The notes beneath the pieces were generated by a model. The model saw only the letters and a program-made list of their open reading frames with translations. It did no database searches and was not told the DNA's origin. A stretch of 64,000 bases of DNA, taken from positions 496,001 to 560,000 of the forward strand of contig CAWAKJ010000005.1 of assembly GCA_963782595.1 (NCBI GenBank). The letters are read 5' to 3'. Source of the stretch: JAMQPK01 sp963782595. Lineage in GTDB: Bacteria > Acidobacteriota > Vicinamibacteria > Vicinamibacterales > JAMQPK01. Position numbers and translations under genes: made by a program. This document shows, piece by piece, positions 41,319 through 50,233 of the stretch. Each line of letters opens with the position of its first letter. The first letter of the stretch is position 1.

Positions 41319-43814
41319 GTGCGCGTGCTGACAAAACCGCTGGGAACGACCCTCGTCCTCGTGGCCGGTAGCGCGATGTTTGCCGCGGTTTTTGCGGCAC
41401 AGGCGCCTTCCGCGCCAGCGCCCCGGCAGGTACAGGCACCGGCAGCGCTGGGCGGATCGGTCGTCCCGGCTGCCAGCACGCTTTCGAAGTACTGCGCCAC
41501 CTGCCATAACGAAAAACGCAAGGTCGCCGGTCTGATGATCGACAAGCTCGATCTGCAGAATGTCGGGCCCAACGCCGAGGCGTGGGAGAAGATCGCGCGG
41601 AAATTCCGCACACACGAGATGCCGCCCCCCGGCCTGCCGCGTCCGGATAACGCGACGTATGCCGCGGTGACCGCCCATCTCGAAAGTGCGCTCGATGCGG
41701 CAGCGGCGGCCAATCCGCAACCGGGCCGCGTGCCGGTGCACCGGCTGAACCGCACTGAGTACACCAACGCGATCCGCGACCTCCTCGGCCTCGACATCGA
41801 CGGCCGTGCCGTGCTTTCCACAGACGACGCCGATCAGGAGGGCTTCGACAACGTGGCAAGCGTGCTCACGGTGTCGCCTGCGCTCCTCGAGAACTATCTG
41901 TCCGCAGCCCGCATGATCAGCCGTCTCGCCGTCGGCGATACCAGCCGCAAGCCGATGGTCGACGTCTTCAAGGTCGAGCGCGACATGGTGCAGGACGAGC
42001 GGATGAGCGACGACCTCCCGTTCGGTTCGCGAGGCGGCATCGCCGTCAATTATCAGTTCCCGGTCGACGGGGAATATCTGATCAAGCTGGAGTTGAAGCG
42101 TCAGCTGTACGACTACCTTGTCGGCATGGGCGAGCCCCATCAGGTCGATATCAGGCTGGATGGAGTGCTGCTGAAGCGGTTCACGGTCGGCGGCGAAGCC
42201 AAGGGGATGTCCACGCCGGAGAATTTCGCCGGCAACACGCCTGGCGATCCGGAGTGGGAACACTACATGCTCACGGCCGATCGCGGACTCGAAGTGCGAG
42301 TGCCGGTAAAGGCGGGTCCGCACGACGTGGGCGTGTCGTTCGTCAGGCGACTGTGGGAGCCGGAAGGCATTCTGCAGCCGCCACAAACAGGATTCGGCCG
42401 TACCACCAACGAGCTGTACTTCGGGTACCCGGCGTTGAAGACGGTCTCGATCGGCGGACCGTTCAACGTGACCGGGCCCGGCCAGTCGCCGACGCGCCGC
42501 GGGCTGTTCGTCTGCACGCCGCCGAAGAGTGCGAGCGAGGCCGACGAGACGGCCTGTGCGCGGAAGATTCTCTCGACGGTCGCCGCGCGCGCGTATCGCC
42601 GTCCCGTCGCCGACTCCGAAACGCAGGTTCTGCTCGACTTCTACCGCGCGGGGCGCGACGAGGAGAAGACGTTCGATGCCGGCATTCAGCGCGGGCTCGA
42701 GCGCGTGCTCGCGGCGCCGAGCTTCATTTTCCGCATCGCGTCACCCCGCGAAGATGGCGTCAATCTCGCGTCGAAGCTTTCGTTTTTCCTCTGGAGCAGC
42801 ATTCCCGACGACGAGCTGCTGAATGCCGCGCTCCGCGGCAAGCTGAGCGATCGCGCCGTGCTCGAGCAGCAGGTGAGGCGGATGTTGCGCGATCCGCGCG
42901 CAAACGCCCTCGTCGAAGGATTCGCGACGCGCTGGCTCGAGTTGAGCAAGTTGGCGGGCTTCGTGCCGGATACGCAGCTGTATCCTGAGTTCGACGAGAA
43001 CCTCCGCGAAGCGATGGGCACCGAGACGAAGCTGTTCGTCGCCGATCAGATCAAGCAGGATCGCAGCGTTCTTGATCTCCTGCTCGCCGACTACACGTTT
43101 GCCAACGATCGTCTGGCGAAACATTACGGCATTCCGAATGTGTACGGCAGTCACTACCGGCCGGTGAAATTTGCCGATCGAAACCGGGGCGGCCTGCTCG
43201 GCCACGGAAGCGTGCTGGCCGTCACGTCGTATCCCAACCGCACGTCCGTCGTGATGCGCGGGCGCTGGCTGCTGGCGAACATGCTCGGCGCCCCTCCGCC
43301 TCCGCCCCCGCTCGATGTGCCCGCGCTCAAAGAGCCTGGCGCCGATGGGCAGCCCAAGTCGCTGCGCGAGCGGATGGAGATTCACCGGAAGAACCCGGTC
43401 TGCGCCTCGTGCCATCAACGGATGGATCCGCTCGGCTTCACGCTGGAGAATTTCGACGCCGTGGGCAAGTGGCGCACCGAAGCCGACGACGTCGCGGTGG
43501 ATCCCGCGGCGGCCATGCCCGATGGCACTCAGTTCTCCGGCATCGACGGCCTGCGCAAATATCTGGCGGACAACAAGGAAGATTTCGTCAGGACGCTCAG
43601 CGGGAAACTGCTCGCGTATGCGATGGGGCGCGGTATCGAGTACTACGACCAGCCGGCCATCCGGAAGATCGCGCGCGACGCGGCGGCCGATAACTACCGC
43701 TGGTCGTCGGTGATCCTGGGCATCGTCAACAGCATCCCGTTCAATGGCGCCCGTCTGGAGACATCGAGACCTGCTGATCCCGAGTCGAGAGTTGGCATGA
43801 GGAGCGAGCGATGA
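41319..43814 (+). CDS. DUF1587/DUF1592/DUF1588/DUF1585 haem-containing secreted protein
   Basis: 831 aa from a GTG at 41319. A signal peptide (LVLVAGSAMFAAVFAAQ) leads to a cytochrome-c-like haem site CATCH near residue 58, then the DUF1587 block (VPVHRLNRTEYTNAIRDLLG), a carbohydrate-binding-like beta region (~240-345), DUF1592 (LERVLAAPSFIFRI, LSFFLWSSIPDDELLNAA), DUF1588 (HGSVLAVTSYPNRTSVVMRGRWLL) and DUF1585 with CASCH (~695). The set is typical of large secreted proteins in Planctomycetes, Verrucomicrobia and Acidobacteria, whose function is not established; a c-type cytochrome role in polymer oxidation has been proposed. It is coupled by ATGA to the DUF1552 gene, a stable pairing. Confidence 0.92.
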   Translation: MRVLTKPLGTTLVLVAGSAMFAAVFAAQAPSAPAPRQVQAPAALGGSVVPAASTLSKYCATCHNEKRKVAGLMIDKLDLQNVGPNAEAWEKIARKFRTHEMPPPGLPRPDNATYAAVTAHLESALDAAAAANPQPGRVPVHRLNRTEYTNAIRDLLGLDIDGRAVLSTDDADQEGFDNVASVLTVSPALLENYLSAARMISRLAVGDTSRKPMVDVFKVERDMVQDERMSDDLPFGSRGGIAVNYQFPVDGEYLIKLELKRQLYDYLVGMGEPHQVDIRLDGVLLKRFTVGGEAKGMSTPENFAGNTPGDPEWEHYMLTADRGLEVRVPVKAGPHDVGVSFVRRLWEPEGILQPPQTGFGRTTNELYFGYPALKTVSIGGPFNVTGPGQSPTRRGLFVCTPPKSASEADETACARKILSTVAARAYRRPVADSETQVLLDFYRAGRDEEKTFDAGIQRGLERVLAAPSFIFRIASPREDGVNLASKLSFFLWSSIPDDELLNAALRGKLSDRAVLEQQVRRMLRDPRANALVEGFATRWLELSKLAGFVPDTQLYPEFDENLREAMGTETKLFVADQIKQDRSVLDLLLADYTFANDRLAKHYGIPNVYGSHYRPVKFADRNRGGLLGHGSVLAVTSYPNRTSVVMRGRWLLANMLGAPPPPPPLDVPALKEPGADGQPKSLRERMEIHRKNPVCASCHQRMDPLGFTLENFDAVGKWRTEADDVAVDPAAAMPDGTQFSGIDGLRKYLADNKEDFVRTLSGKLLAYAMGRGIEYYDQPAIRKIARDAAADNYRWSSVILGIVNSIPFNGARLETSRPADPESRVGMRSER

Positions 43815-45154
43815 TCATTTCGAAAAAAGCGATACCGCGACGCACGATGCTGCGCGGGATGGGCGCGATGTTGGCGTTGCCGCTGCTCGACAGCATGGTC
43901 CCGGCGCTGTCGGCGCTGCAGAAGACGGCAGCCAGGCCGGTCAACCGATTCGGCGTGTACTACGTGCCGAACGGGATGATCATGAAGAACTATCTGCCGA
44001 CGGCGGTGGGTGCGAACTACGAACTGACGCCCACGCTGAGCGCGCTGGCGCCGTTTCGCGACGATCTTCTCGTCGTCAGCGGTCTCAACAGTCTGCCGAC
44101 GCGCGAACGCCCTGGCGGCGCGCATGCGAAAGCCAGCACGCGGTTCCTGACCAATGTGTCGCCGCCGACCAGCGAGACCTGGCTCGACGTCGGCATTTCG
44201 ATGGACCAGATTCTGGCCGGCGAAACCGGCAAGCATACGCAGCTTCCGTCGCTCGAGCTCGCCATGGAGTCGGGCGAAACGTCGGGCGCGTGCGATACCG
44301 GCTATGCCTGCCCCTACACGAGCACCATCGTGTGGAAGAGTGCCAACACGCCGCTCCCGACTCAGAACAACCCGAGGGTCGTTTTCGAGCGACTGTTCGG
44401 CGACGCGGGCACCACCGACCCGAAGGTGCGCATCGCGCGCATGCGGCAGCAGAAGAGCGTGCTGGATTCGGTCACCGAGGAAGTGGCGCACCTGCAGGGC
44501 GCGTTGCCGGCGTCCGATCGCGCGAAGCTCATCGAGTACCTGTCGGCGATCCGCGACGTCGAGCAGCGCATTCAGCTCGCCGAGTCGCAAGCTGGTGAGC
44601 AACTGCCGCTCGTCGACCATCCCGCGGGCATTCCCGACGACTGGGAAGCGCACATGAAGCTGATGCTCGACCTTCAGGTGCTGGCATATCAGTGCGATCT
44701 CACGCGGGTCATCACCTTCATGGTCGGCCGCGAGCACAGCGGCACGACCTATCCGCAGATTGGCGTCAACGACTCGCATCATCCGATCTCGCACTACGCG
44801 GGCGAGGTCGACAAGATCGAGAAGGTCGCGAAGATCAACGCCTATCACGTGAAGATGTTCGCCTACTACCTCGATCGGCTGCGCGCGACGCCGGACGGCG
44901 ACGGCACGCTGCTCGATCACATGACGATGATGTACGGCGCCGGCATTGCGGACAGCAACAGCCACGATCCGTACGACATTCCGATCGTCCTGGCGGGCAA
45001 GGGCGCCGGGTTCCTGAGGGGCGGACGCCACATCCGGTTCAAGGACGTGCCGCTTGCCAACCTGCATCTGACGCTGATGGATCAGTTCGGGATCTCGATG
45101 GAGAAGTTCGGCGACAGCACGGGCCGCGTCGACGTGAAGATTCTCTCGTTGTAG
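43811..45154 (+). CDS. DUF1552-domain Tat-exported protein
   Basis: 447 aa, starting in the ATGA that ends the DUF1592 gene. The N-terminus IPRRTMLRGMGAMLALPLLDSM is a twin-arginine signal. The body shows family blocks: FGVYYVPNGMIMKNYLP, FRDDLLVVSGLNS, GAHAKASTRFLTN, DQILAGETGKHTQLPSLELAME, DVGSCDTGY-like SGACDTGYACPYTSTIVW, and MTMMYGAGIADSNSHDPYDIPIVLAGKGAGF. The fold is related to alkaline-phosphatase/sulfatase-like DUF1501 proteins, suggesting metal binding. It is always seen beside DUF1592-type proteins, so the two likely act together in the periplasm. Confidence 0.9.
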   Translation: MIISKKAIPRRTMLRGMGAMLALPLLDSMVPALSALQKTAARPVNRFGVYYVPNGMIMKNYLPTAVGANYELTPTLSALAPFRDDLLVVSGLNSLPTRERPGGAHAKASTRFLTNVSPPTSETWLDVGISMDQILAGETGKHTQLPSLELAMESGETSGACDTGYACPYTSTIVWKSANTPLPTQNNPRVVFERLFGDAGTTDPKVRIARMRQQKSVLDSVTEEVAHLQGALPASDRAKLIEYLSAIRDVEQRIQLAESQAGEQLPLVDHPAGIPDDWEAHMKLMLDLQVLAYQCDLTRVITFMVGREHSGTTYPQIGVNDSHHPISHYAGEVDKIEKVAKINAYHVKMFAYYLDRLRATPDGDGTLLDHMTMMYGAGIADSNSHDPYDIPIVLAGKGAGFLRGGRHIRFKDVPLANLHLTLMDQFGISMEKFGDSTGRVDVKILSL

Positions 45155-45156
45155 CC

Positions 45157-46686
45157 ATGCGCAGAACAGCCATCGGCGCACTCGGCGTGTTTCTACTTTC
45201 GCAGGCCGGCATGTTTGCGGCGGCAGATGCCCTCCTTATCAGCGCGATTCGCGCCAAAGACGTGACGGCCGTCCGCGTGCTGCTGAAGCAGCGCGTCGAC
45301 GTGAATGCGCCGCAGGGCGACGGCACGACGGCACTGCACTGGGCGGCGCACGTCAACGACCTCGCGATCGCGGATCTGCTGATTCGTGCGGGGGCGCGCG
45401 GCGCCGTATCGAACGACAGCGGCTTCACGCCGGTGCACCTCGCGTGCACCAATCGCAACGGCGCGATGGTAGAGCGGCTCCTCGCGGCTCGTGCCGACGC
45501 CAACGCCGCGTCGGCCAACGGCGAGTCCGTGCTGATGACGTGCTCCCGGTCTGGAGACGCCCGCGGCGTGAAAGCCCTGCTGTTGAAGGGCGCACGCGTC
45601 AACGTGAAGGAACAATCACACGATCAGACCGCGCTGATGTGGGCCGCGTCCCAGCGGCACTCCGAGGTCACCGCCCTTCTCATCGAGTCAGGTGCCGAAG
45701 TCAACGCGCGATCGCGCACGTATCCCCAAACGGTCGTCGGCGAGCAGACGCAACGGTTTGGCCGCGAAGAGCTGAATTACACCGTGCTGCGCGGGGGCAG
45801 CACGCCGCTGTTGTTCGCCGCGCGGTCGGGTGACGCCGCTTCAGCGCGGGTGCTGCTCGCGGCCGGGGCGAGCGCCAACGACGCGCTGCCAGAGGGCATG
45901 AGTGCGCTCGTGGTAGCCGCGCACAGCGGGCATGCCGAGGTCGCCACGCTGTTGCTCGAGAAAGGTGCGGATCCCAACTCAGCCGATGCCGGCTATACCG
46001 CGCTGCATGCCGCGGTGCTCAGGAGCGACCTCGCGATGGTGAAGGCGCTGTTGATACGCGGCGCGAATCCCAATCTTCGTACCACCAAGGGCACGCCAAT
46101 TCGCCGTGACACGACCGACTTCAATCTTCCGGCCACGCTGATTGGCTCGACGCCATATCTGCTCGCTGCGCGGTTCCTCGAACCCGACATCATGAAGGCG
46201 CTGGCCGCCGGCGGAGCCGATACGACGCTGACCGTGAGAGATGGCGCCACCGCGGTGATGGTCGCAACCGGTGCGGGCTCGGGAGGTAATTCCACACGAC
46301 GTGGAATTGCGGTGATCGATGGCGGAGTCGTTGAGCCCGAGGTCGAAGTGCTGGCCGCGGTTGCGGCGGCCATCGATCTGGGTGCTGACGTGAACACGAC
46401 AAACCAGGCCGGCGATACCGCGCTGCACGTCGCGGCGGGACGCGGGTACAACACGATCGTTCAGTTGCTGGCCGACCGCGGAGCGCAGCTGAATGTGAAG
46501 AACAAGCGGGGATTGACGCCGCTTGCCGCCCTGATGCCGGCCAACGCAGGCCCGAGAAGGCGCGGCGCCGCCATCACGGCCGCGGCGATTGCGAATGACG
46601 ATGATGATGCCGACCGGCCGGCCGCACGAACCCCGAACTTTCCGGAAACCGTCGCGCTGCTGAAATCTCTCGGCGCAACCGAGTAG
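45157..46686 (+). CDS. Secreted ankyrin-repeat protein
   Basis: 509 aa, ATG two bases after the DUF1552 stop. A signal peptide (IGALGVFLLSQAGMFAAA) precedes about ten ankyrin repeats, each with the G-TALHxAA helix start and D/N-x-N-A-x-xx-G loop (DGTTALHWAAHVND, GFTPVHLACTNRNG, DQTALMWAASQRHS, GYTALHAAVLRSD, GDTALHVAAGRGY, GLTPLAAL). The C-terminal tail is Ala- and Asp-rich. It probably mediates protein contacts in the periplasm, and its coupling to DUF1592/DUF1552 genes suggests it scaffolds that system. Confidence 0.9.
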   Translation: MRRTAIGALGVFLLSQAGMFAAADALLISAIRAKDVTAVRVLLKQRVDVNAPQGDGTTALHWAAHVNDLAIADLLIRAGARGAVSNDSGFTPVHLACTNRNGAMVERLLAARADANAASANGESVLMTCSRSGDARGVKALLLKGARVNVKEQSHDQTALMWAASQRHSEVTALLIESGAEVNARSRTYPQTVVGEQTQRFGREELNYTVLRGGSTPLLFAARSGDAASARVLLAAGASANDALPEGMSALVVAAHSGHAEVATLLLEKGADPNSADAGYTALHAAVLRSDLAMVKALLIRGANPNLRTTKGTPIRRDTTDFNLPATLIGSTPYLLAARFLEPDIMKALAAGGADTTLTVRDGATAVMVATGAGSGGNSTRRGIAVIDGGVVEPEVEVLAAVAAAIDLGADVNTTNQAGDTALHVAAGRGYNTIVQLLADRGAQLNVKNKRGLTPLAALMPANAGPRRRGAAITAAAIANDDDDADRPAARTPNFPETVALLKSLGATE

Positions 46687-46696
46687 GGTGAATCCA

Positions 46697-46760
46697 GAAA
46701 CTAAATCTAAAAACTAAAATCTAAAAACTAGAATCTAAGAACTGAACATCAAGATTCTAG
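46697..46760. repeat. AT-rich heptamer tract with hairpin (AAATCTA/AAAACTA)
   Basis: Units AAATCTA and AAAACTA alternate, then GAATCTA and AGAACTG, in perfect 7-nt phase from 46703 to 46744. CTAGAATCT (46728-46736) pairs with AGATTCTAG (46752-46760). The tract lies between convergent genes and is far more AT-rich than its surroundings; it may work as a bidirectional terminator. Confidence 0.85.
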
Positions 46761-46787
46761 ATTTTAGATTCTAGATCTGAGCATCAG

Positions 46788-48113
46788 CTACCTGGGCTGA
46801 GCCGTCCGTCCCCCGCCTGAACTCCCACCGCTCGAACCTGACGAACTCGACGAACCTGACGAACTGGACGAACCTGACGAACTAGACGAACCCGACGAAC
46901 TAGACGAACCCGACGAACTAGACGAACCCGACGAGCTAGACGTCGCTGAACCCGCGTCGACGCCGCTGCTGCGACCGACGCTGCCGCTACGGTTCGACGG
47001 TGTCGCGCTCTGGCCGCTGTCGCTCGATCCCGACGGCCTGACACGTGTGTAACCGCGGCTGGTGGCGACGCCGTCGCCGCCTCGCGAGTCTGCCGAACCC
47101 GGCTGCGCGTTGTTCCCTGAACCTGGATTGATCGAACTGCCCGTGTAGATACTTCCGGGATATCCGTAATAGTTGTAGTTGGAGTAACCCGGATAGAACG
47201 GATAGCTGTAGCGATAGCGGTAGCTCGAGCCCCAGTAGTCCGGATACGCGAACGGCGAATAGTAGTAGTAGCTGCTGTAGAACGGATCGTACATCGGGTA
47301 TGGATACGCCGTCGAACCCATGATGCCTGTCGTGTAGCCACCAGTCGTCGCGCCGCCAGAAGCGTACGGACCCGTCGGATACACGCCGCGGTCGACCTCG
47401 AAACGATTCGGATACGCCTGTGCCACCATCAGGTCGATCACGTTCGCAGACACGCCGGCGTCGGCGAGCTGTCTGAGCACGCGGCTGTTGAGCGTGAAAC
47501 GCCCACCGAGCTCGTCGAGGGCCACCTCGAGCGCGGGCGACTGCACTTTCGCGCTGGCTTCGATGATGTCTTCAACGTTCATCGGAGCGGTCGAGAGAAC
47601 CGGCGCACCCGCGTACTGATCGCTCGTGCGTCGATACCGGCGCACTCGCAGGTCGTGATCGCCGTCGGCGATCGTGGCCTGCACGTCGACCCAGTGTCCT
47701 TTCGCCATCATCGTGATGCCGGTGACCGTACGGGCGGGGCGTCCGGTGCACTCGAGCGACACACGCGTGAACAGTCGCTCGCCGTCGCGCGACCAATCGC
47801 TCGTCTGTGTTCCCCGACAGTCGGCTTGCGAGAGCGGCTGTGCCGATCCATCGGCGACGACCGTCTGCTGGAGGACATTCTTGCCGTCGACCGTGGTCGC
47901 AATGGCGACGCCAGCTTGCCCCGACGGCGTGACGCACACCATCGTGCCAGCCGGAACGGAGATGGGTTGCTCGCCCACCTGTTCCCGCGCGACGGTCCAG
48001 CAACCCAGATACGGCGTCCATCGAGAGTCGAACCCGGCCGGCGCATCCTGCGCCATCACCGATGCCGACGCGACGAGGACGAGCGCAAAGGCCAGTTTGA
48101 ATGTGTTCGTCAT
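46788..48113 (-). CDS. Secreted Tyr-rich protein with Ser/Gly repeat tail
   Basis: 441 aa. Signal peptide TFKLAFALVLVASASVMAQ. Residues ~25-240 form a globular domain of unknown family (WTPYLGCWTVAREQVG at its start, a lipocalin-like hint). Residues ~255-330 are rich in Tyr, Gly, Pro and Ser (YYYYSPFAYPDYWGSSYRYRYSYPF). The final 60 residues are a SGSSSS repeat encoded by six 18-bp DNA repeats, then GGSSGGG. The layout suggests a cell-surface or matrix protein with a flexible, perhaps glycosylated, stalk. It precedes a beta-barrel gene's end on the same strand by only nine bases. Confidence 0.7.
   Translation of the reverse strand: MTNTFKLAFALVLVASASVMAQDAPAGFDSRWTPYLGCWTVAREQVGEQPISVPAGTMVCVTPSGQAGVAIATTVDGKNVLQQTVVADGSAQPLSQADCRGTQTSDWSRDGERLFTRVSLECTGRPARTVTGITMMAKGHWVDVQATIADGDHDLRVRRYRRTSDQYAGAPVLSTAPMNVEDIIEASAKVQSPALEVALDELGGRFTLNSRVLRQLADAGVSANVIDLMVAQAYPNRFEVDRGVYPTGPYASGGATTGGYTTGIMGSTAYPYPMYDPFYSSYYYYSPFAYPDYWGSSYRYRYSYPFYPGYSNYNYYGYPGSIYTGSSINPGSGNNAQPGSADSRGGDGVATSRGYTRVRPSGSSDSGQSATPSNRSGSVGRSSGVDAGSATSSSSGSSSSSGSSSSSGSSSSSGSSSSSGSSSSSGSSGGSSGGGRTAQPR
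46834..46941 (-). repeat. Six tandem 18-bp units encoding SGSSSS
   Basis: Plus-strand unit GAACCTGACGAACTCGAC with small variants, six copies in exact 18-nt phase. The copies differ by single bases, and the last three are nearly identical, which suggests ongoing slippage. Length should vary between strains. Confidence 0.9.
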
Positions 48114-48122
48114 AAATGTTCC

Positions 48123-48869
48123 TCAGAACATGTAGTGGATGCCGATGGTTGCCTTCAAGCCGGCCAGATCGATCGAGTCGAAATCGAAATCGCGGCTGGG
48201 CGTCGCGTTCGACCAGAGATAGCGCGCCTCGCCACTCAGATACATTCTGCGCCACACTCTGACGTCCAGGCCGCCAAATATGTGAGCGGTGGGCGTCCAG
48301 CCTTCTGAACGCAGAGTCTCGGGAAAGATCTCCAGATTGGCCGTGTTGACGTCGATGAAATCCCCGAACTGCAGGAACTGATACCGCATCAGGCCCGCGC
48401 CGGCGCCGACATAGGGTGTGGCCGCCGCGGGAATCCAGGCGCGGCTGCTGATTTCGCGCCCGCGCGGCGTGACGGCGAACTTGAAGCTGCCGCTCAGATT
48501 GAGCTCGCGCAACCTCGTCGTCTGCGTGATTGGCAATCGCTGGTTGTCCACGAAATCACGGTACTCGGAGTTCTTGCTGGCCTGCGAGAAGTCGAACCCT
48601 CCCACGACGCTCGCGCGCGGTGTGAGGGCGATGTCGACGTCGACGCCGACGGCTGGCGCGTTGAAGTCCTTTCGCTCGATGGTCAGCTGATCCTGGACGA
48701 ACCTGAAGAGGTCGCTATTGGCGCTGGCAAACACCCATCCGCTGCGAAAACCGACCATGCCGCTGGGGCTGCCGAAGAAAAAATCCGGATTGCCCTGGGC
48801 GTTGGCCAGGTTGGGGGAGAGCACGAACAGCGCAAGAGCCAGAGCGATGGCCGGGGGAAGATTGCGCAT
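48123..48869 (-). CDS. Outer-membrane beta-barrel protein (OmpW/opacity-like)
   Basis: 248 aa from the ATG at 48869, which is preceded by AAGGAGGT six bases upstream. Signal peptide LPPAIALALALFVLSPNLANA. The remainder has alternating amphipathic strands (VGVDVDIALTPRASVVGGFDFS, LNLSGSFKFAVT, TPYVGAGAGLMRYQF, TAHIFGGLDVRVWRRMYLSGEARYLWS) and ends with an aromatic residue, IGIHYMF, the outer-membrane barrel sorting signal. Eight to ten strands are likely. Function unknown; it may be co-transcribed with the gene ending at 46788. Confidence 0.82.
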   Translation of the reverse strand: MRNLPPAIALALALFVLSPNLANAQGNPDFFFGSPSGMVGFRSGWVFASANSDLFRFVQDQLTIERKDFNAPAVGVDVDIALTPRASVVGGFDFSQASKNSEYRDFVDNQRLPITQTTRLRELNLSGSFKFAVTPRGREISSRAWIPAAATPYVGAGAGLMRYQFLQFGDFIDVNTANLEIFPETLRSEGWTPTAHIFGGLDVRVWRRMYLSGEARYLWSNATPSRDFDFDSIDLAGLKATIGIHYMF

Positions 48870-49009
48870 CAAGCGACCTCCTTGGGGGTGCTTGCCGTAA
48901 TAGTGCAAGGACGGCACCAACGGAAGAGGCCCGGATTCATTGGATTTGCAAAGAATAGCATCGTACCCGGCCGAAGACGACCGTCCTGTTGGACGGAATT
49001 GCTCGCCTC

Positions 49010-49038
49010 TTGACAATAGATGTTATAACACGTATATT
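49010..49038 (+). promoter_or_regulatory. Sigma-70-type promoter of marR with embedded operator TGTTATAACA
   Basis: TTGACA at 49010-49015 and TATATT at 49033-49038, spacing exactly 17 nt. The perfect palindrome TGTTATAACA (49021-49030) fills most of the spacer, so a bound repressor would block RNA polymerase. A near-identical palindrome, TGTTTAAACA, lies before yceI. Autoregulation by the MarR protein is the natural reading. Confidence 0.75.
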
Positions 49039-49049
49039 CGTTTTGAGAC

Positions 49050-49517
49050 ATGCCGAAGACGCTCCGTGACGAGCTCAAGATGACCAGGCCCTTCAAGAGC
49101 GTCGAAGAAGAGGCCATTCTGAGCATTGCGCGCACTGCGGCGGTGCTCGAGCACGCCGGCTCCGAAGAGCTGAAACGGTTCGATTTGACCATCACTCAGT
49201 ACAACGTGCTCCGCATCCTGCGCGGCGCCGGCGACGAGGGTCTGTGCCGCAATGCGGTCGGGGAACGGCTCGTCACCAGAGTGCCCGACGTGACCAGGTT
49301 GCTCGACAGGATGGAGACCGCCGGGCTCATCAGGCGCCACCGCAGCGGCGACGATCGGCGCTTCGTGACAACGCACATCACGGACAAGGCATTGAAGCTG
49401 CTCGAGAAAATCGATCGCGAGCTGCCTGCCATCCATCAGAGGCAACTGGGGCATGTGAGCCAGAAGCGGCTTCGGGAGCTCATCGACCTGCTGGAGGAGG
49501 TCCGAAGCACGCCCTAG
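49050..49517 (+). CDS. MarR-family transcriptional regulator
   Basis: 155 aa. The winged helix-turn-helix is at about residues 45-105: LTITQYNVLRILRGAGDEGLCRNAVGERLVTRVPDVTRLLDRMETAGLIRRHRSGDDRRFVTTHITDKA, with recognition helix and the DDRR wing. N- and C-terminal helices give the usual dimer interface. It has a well-formed promoter with an embedded palindrome, and the same palindrome lies between it and yceI, so it probably represses itself and yceI. No redox-active Cys is visible, so the ligand is unknown. Confidence 0.93.
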   Translation: MPKTLRDELKMTRPFKSVEEEAILSIARTAAVLEHAGSEELKRFDLTITQYNVLRILRGAGDEGLCRNAVGERLVTRVPDVTRLLDRMETAGLIRRHRSGDDRRFVTTHITDKALKLLEKIDRELPAIHQRQLGHVSQKRLRELIDLLEEVRSTP

Positions 49518-49539
49518 GGAATTTTTCAGGTCAATAAAG

Positions 49540-49549
49540 TGTTTAAACA
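49540..49549. promoter_or_regulatory. Candidate MarR operator TGTTTAAACA before yceI
   Basis: A perfect 10-bp palindrome 54 nt before the yceI start, matching TGTTWWAACA as in the marR promoter. TATATC follows directly and could be the -10 box, though no good -35 is visible. Confidence 0.6.
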
Positions 49550-49603
49550 TATATCGTGACAACACTCACAACCCGCGTGACCCACTCAACTAAGAAGGAG
49601 ACC

Positions 49604-50146
49604 ATGATGACCACGCAAACTGCCGTCGCCACCCGAACCCTCGAGATTGATCGCAGCCACTCGGACGTCGCCTTTGAGATACGCCACCTGTTGAGCAAAG
49701 TGCGCGGCCGCTTCAGCGATTTCGCAGGAACCCTGTACTTCGACAGCGCGCGGCCGGAGAGCTCGCGCATCGAGGTCGTCATTCAGGCCGCCAGCATCGA
49801 TACCGCCGAGCCGGATCGCGATAAGCACCTCCGCAGCACGGACTTCTTCGATGTCGCGACGTTCCCGACCTTGACCTTCACGAGCACGTCGGTGACGCCA
49901 CGCGGAGGCAATCGGTACGACATCGTGGGCGATCTGACCATTCACGGTGTGACGCGCGAGGTCACGCTGCCCGCGAGCTTCCTCGGCAGCATGCAGGACC
50001 CGTGGGGCAACGAGAAATTCGGGTTCGAAGGCGGGCTCACGCTCAACCGAAAGGACTTCGGGCTGTCCTGGAACGCCGCCCTCGAAGCGGGCGGATTTCT
50101 GGTGGGCGACGAGGTGAAGGTCAGCCTGTCAGTGCAAGCTAAGTGA
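49604..50146 (+). CDS. YceI-family lipid-binding protein
   Basis: 180 aa from the ATG at 49604, preceded by AAGGAGA. The YceI lipocalin-like barrel is complete: LEIDRSHSDVAFEIRHLLSKVRGRFSDFAGTLYFD, SIDTAEPDRDKHLRSTDFFDVATFPTLTFTSTSV, YDIVGDLTIHGVTREVTLPASF and LNRKDFGLSWN. The family binds polyisoprenoid-type lipids in its barrel; many members are periplasmic but this one has no signal peptide. Its position downstream of MarR with a shared operator suggests stress- or solvent-induced expression. Confidence 0.92.
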   Translation: MMTTQTAVATRTLEIDRSHSDVAFEIRHLLSKVRGRFSDFAGTLYFDSARPESSRIEVVIQAASIDTAEPDRDKHLRSTDFFDVATFPTLTFTSTSVTPRGGNRYDIVGDLTIHGVTREVTLPASFLGSMQDPWGNEKFGFEGGLTLNRKDFGLSWNAALEAGGFLVGDEVKVSLSVQAK

Positions 50147-50157
50147 CGCTCGGATTC

Positions 50158-50218
50158 GCAGATTGGTAGATAATTGGTGGGATCCTTACTCTGTCAATCT
50201 CCCAATCTGCCAACCTGC
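50158..50218. repeat. Octamer tract with inverted arms before rhlE
   Basis: CAATCTCC, CAATCTGC and CAACCTGC run in phase from 50195 to 50218. GCAGATTG (50158-50165) is the exact reverse complement of CAATCTGC (50203-50210), so the tract can fold back. It lies between yceI and rhlE and ends 15 nt before the rhlE start. Confidence 0.75.
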
Positions 50219-50233
50219 GAATTCACCGCGCCC

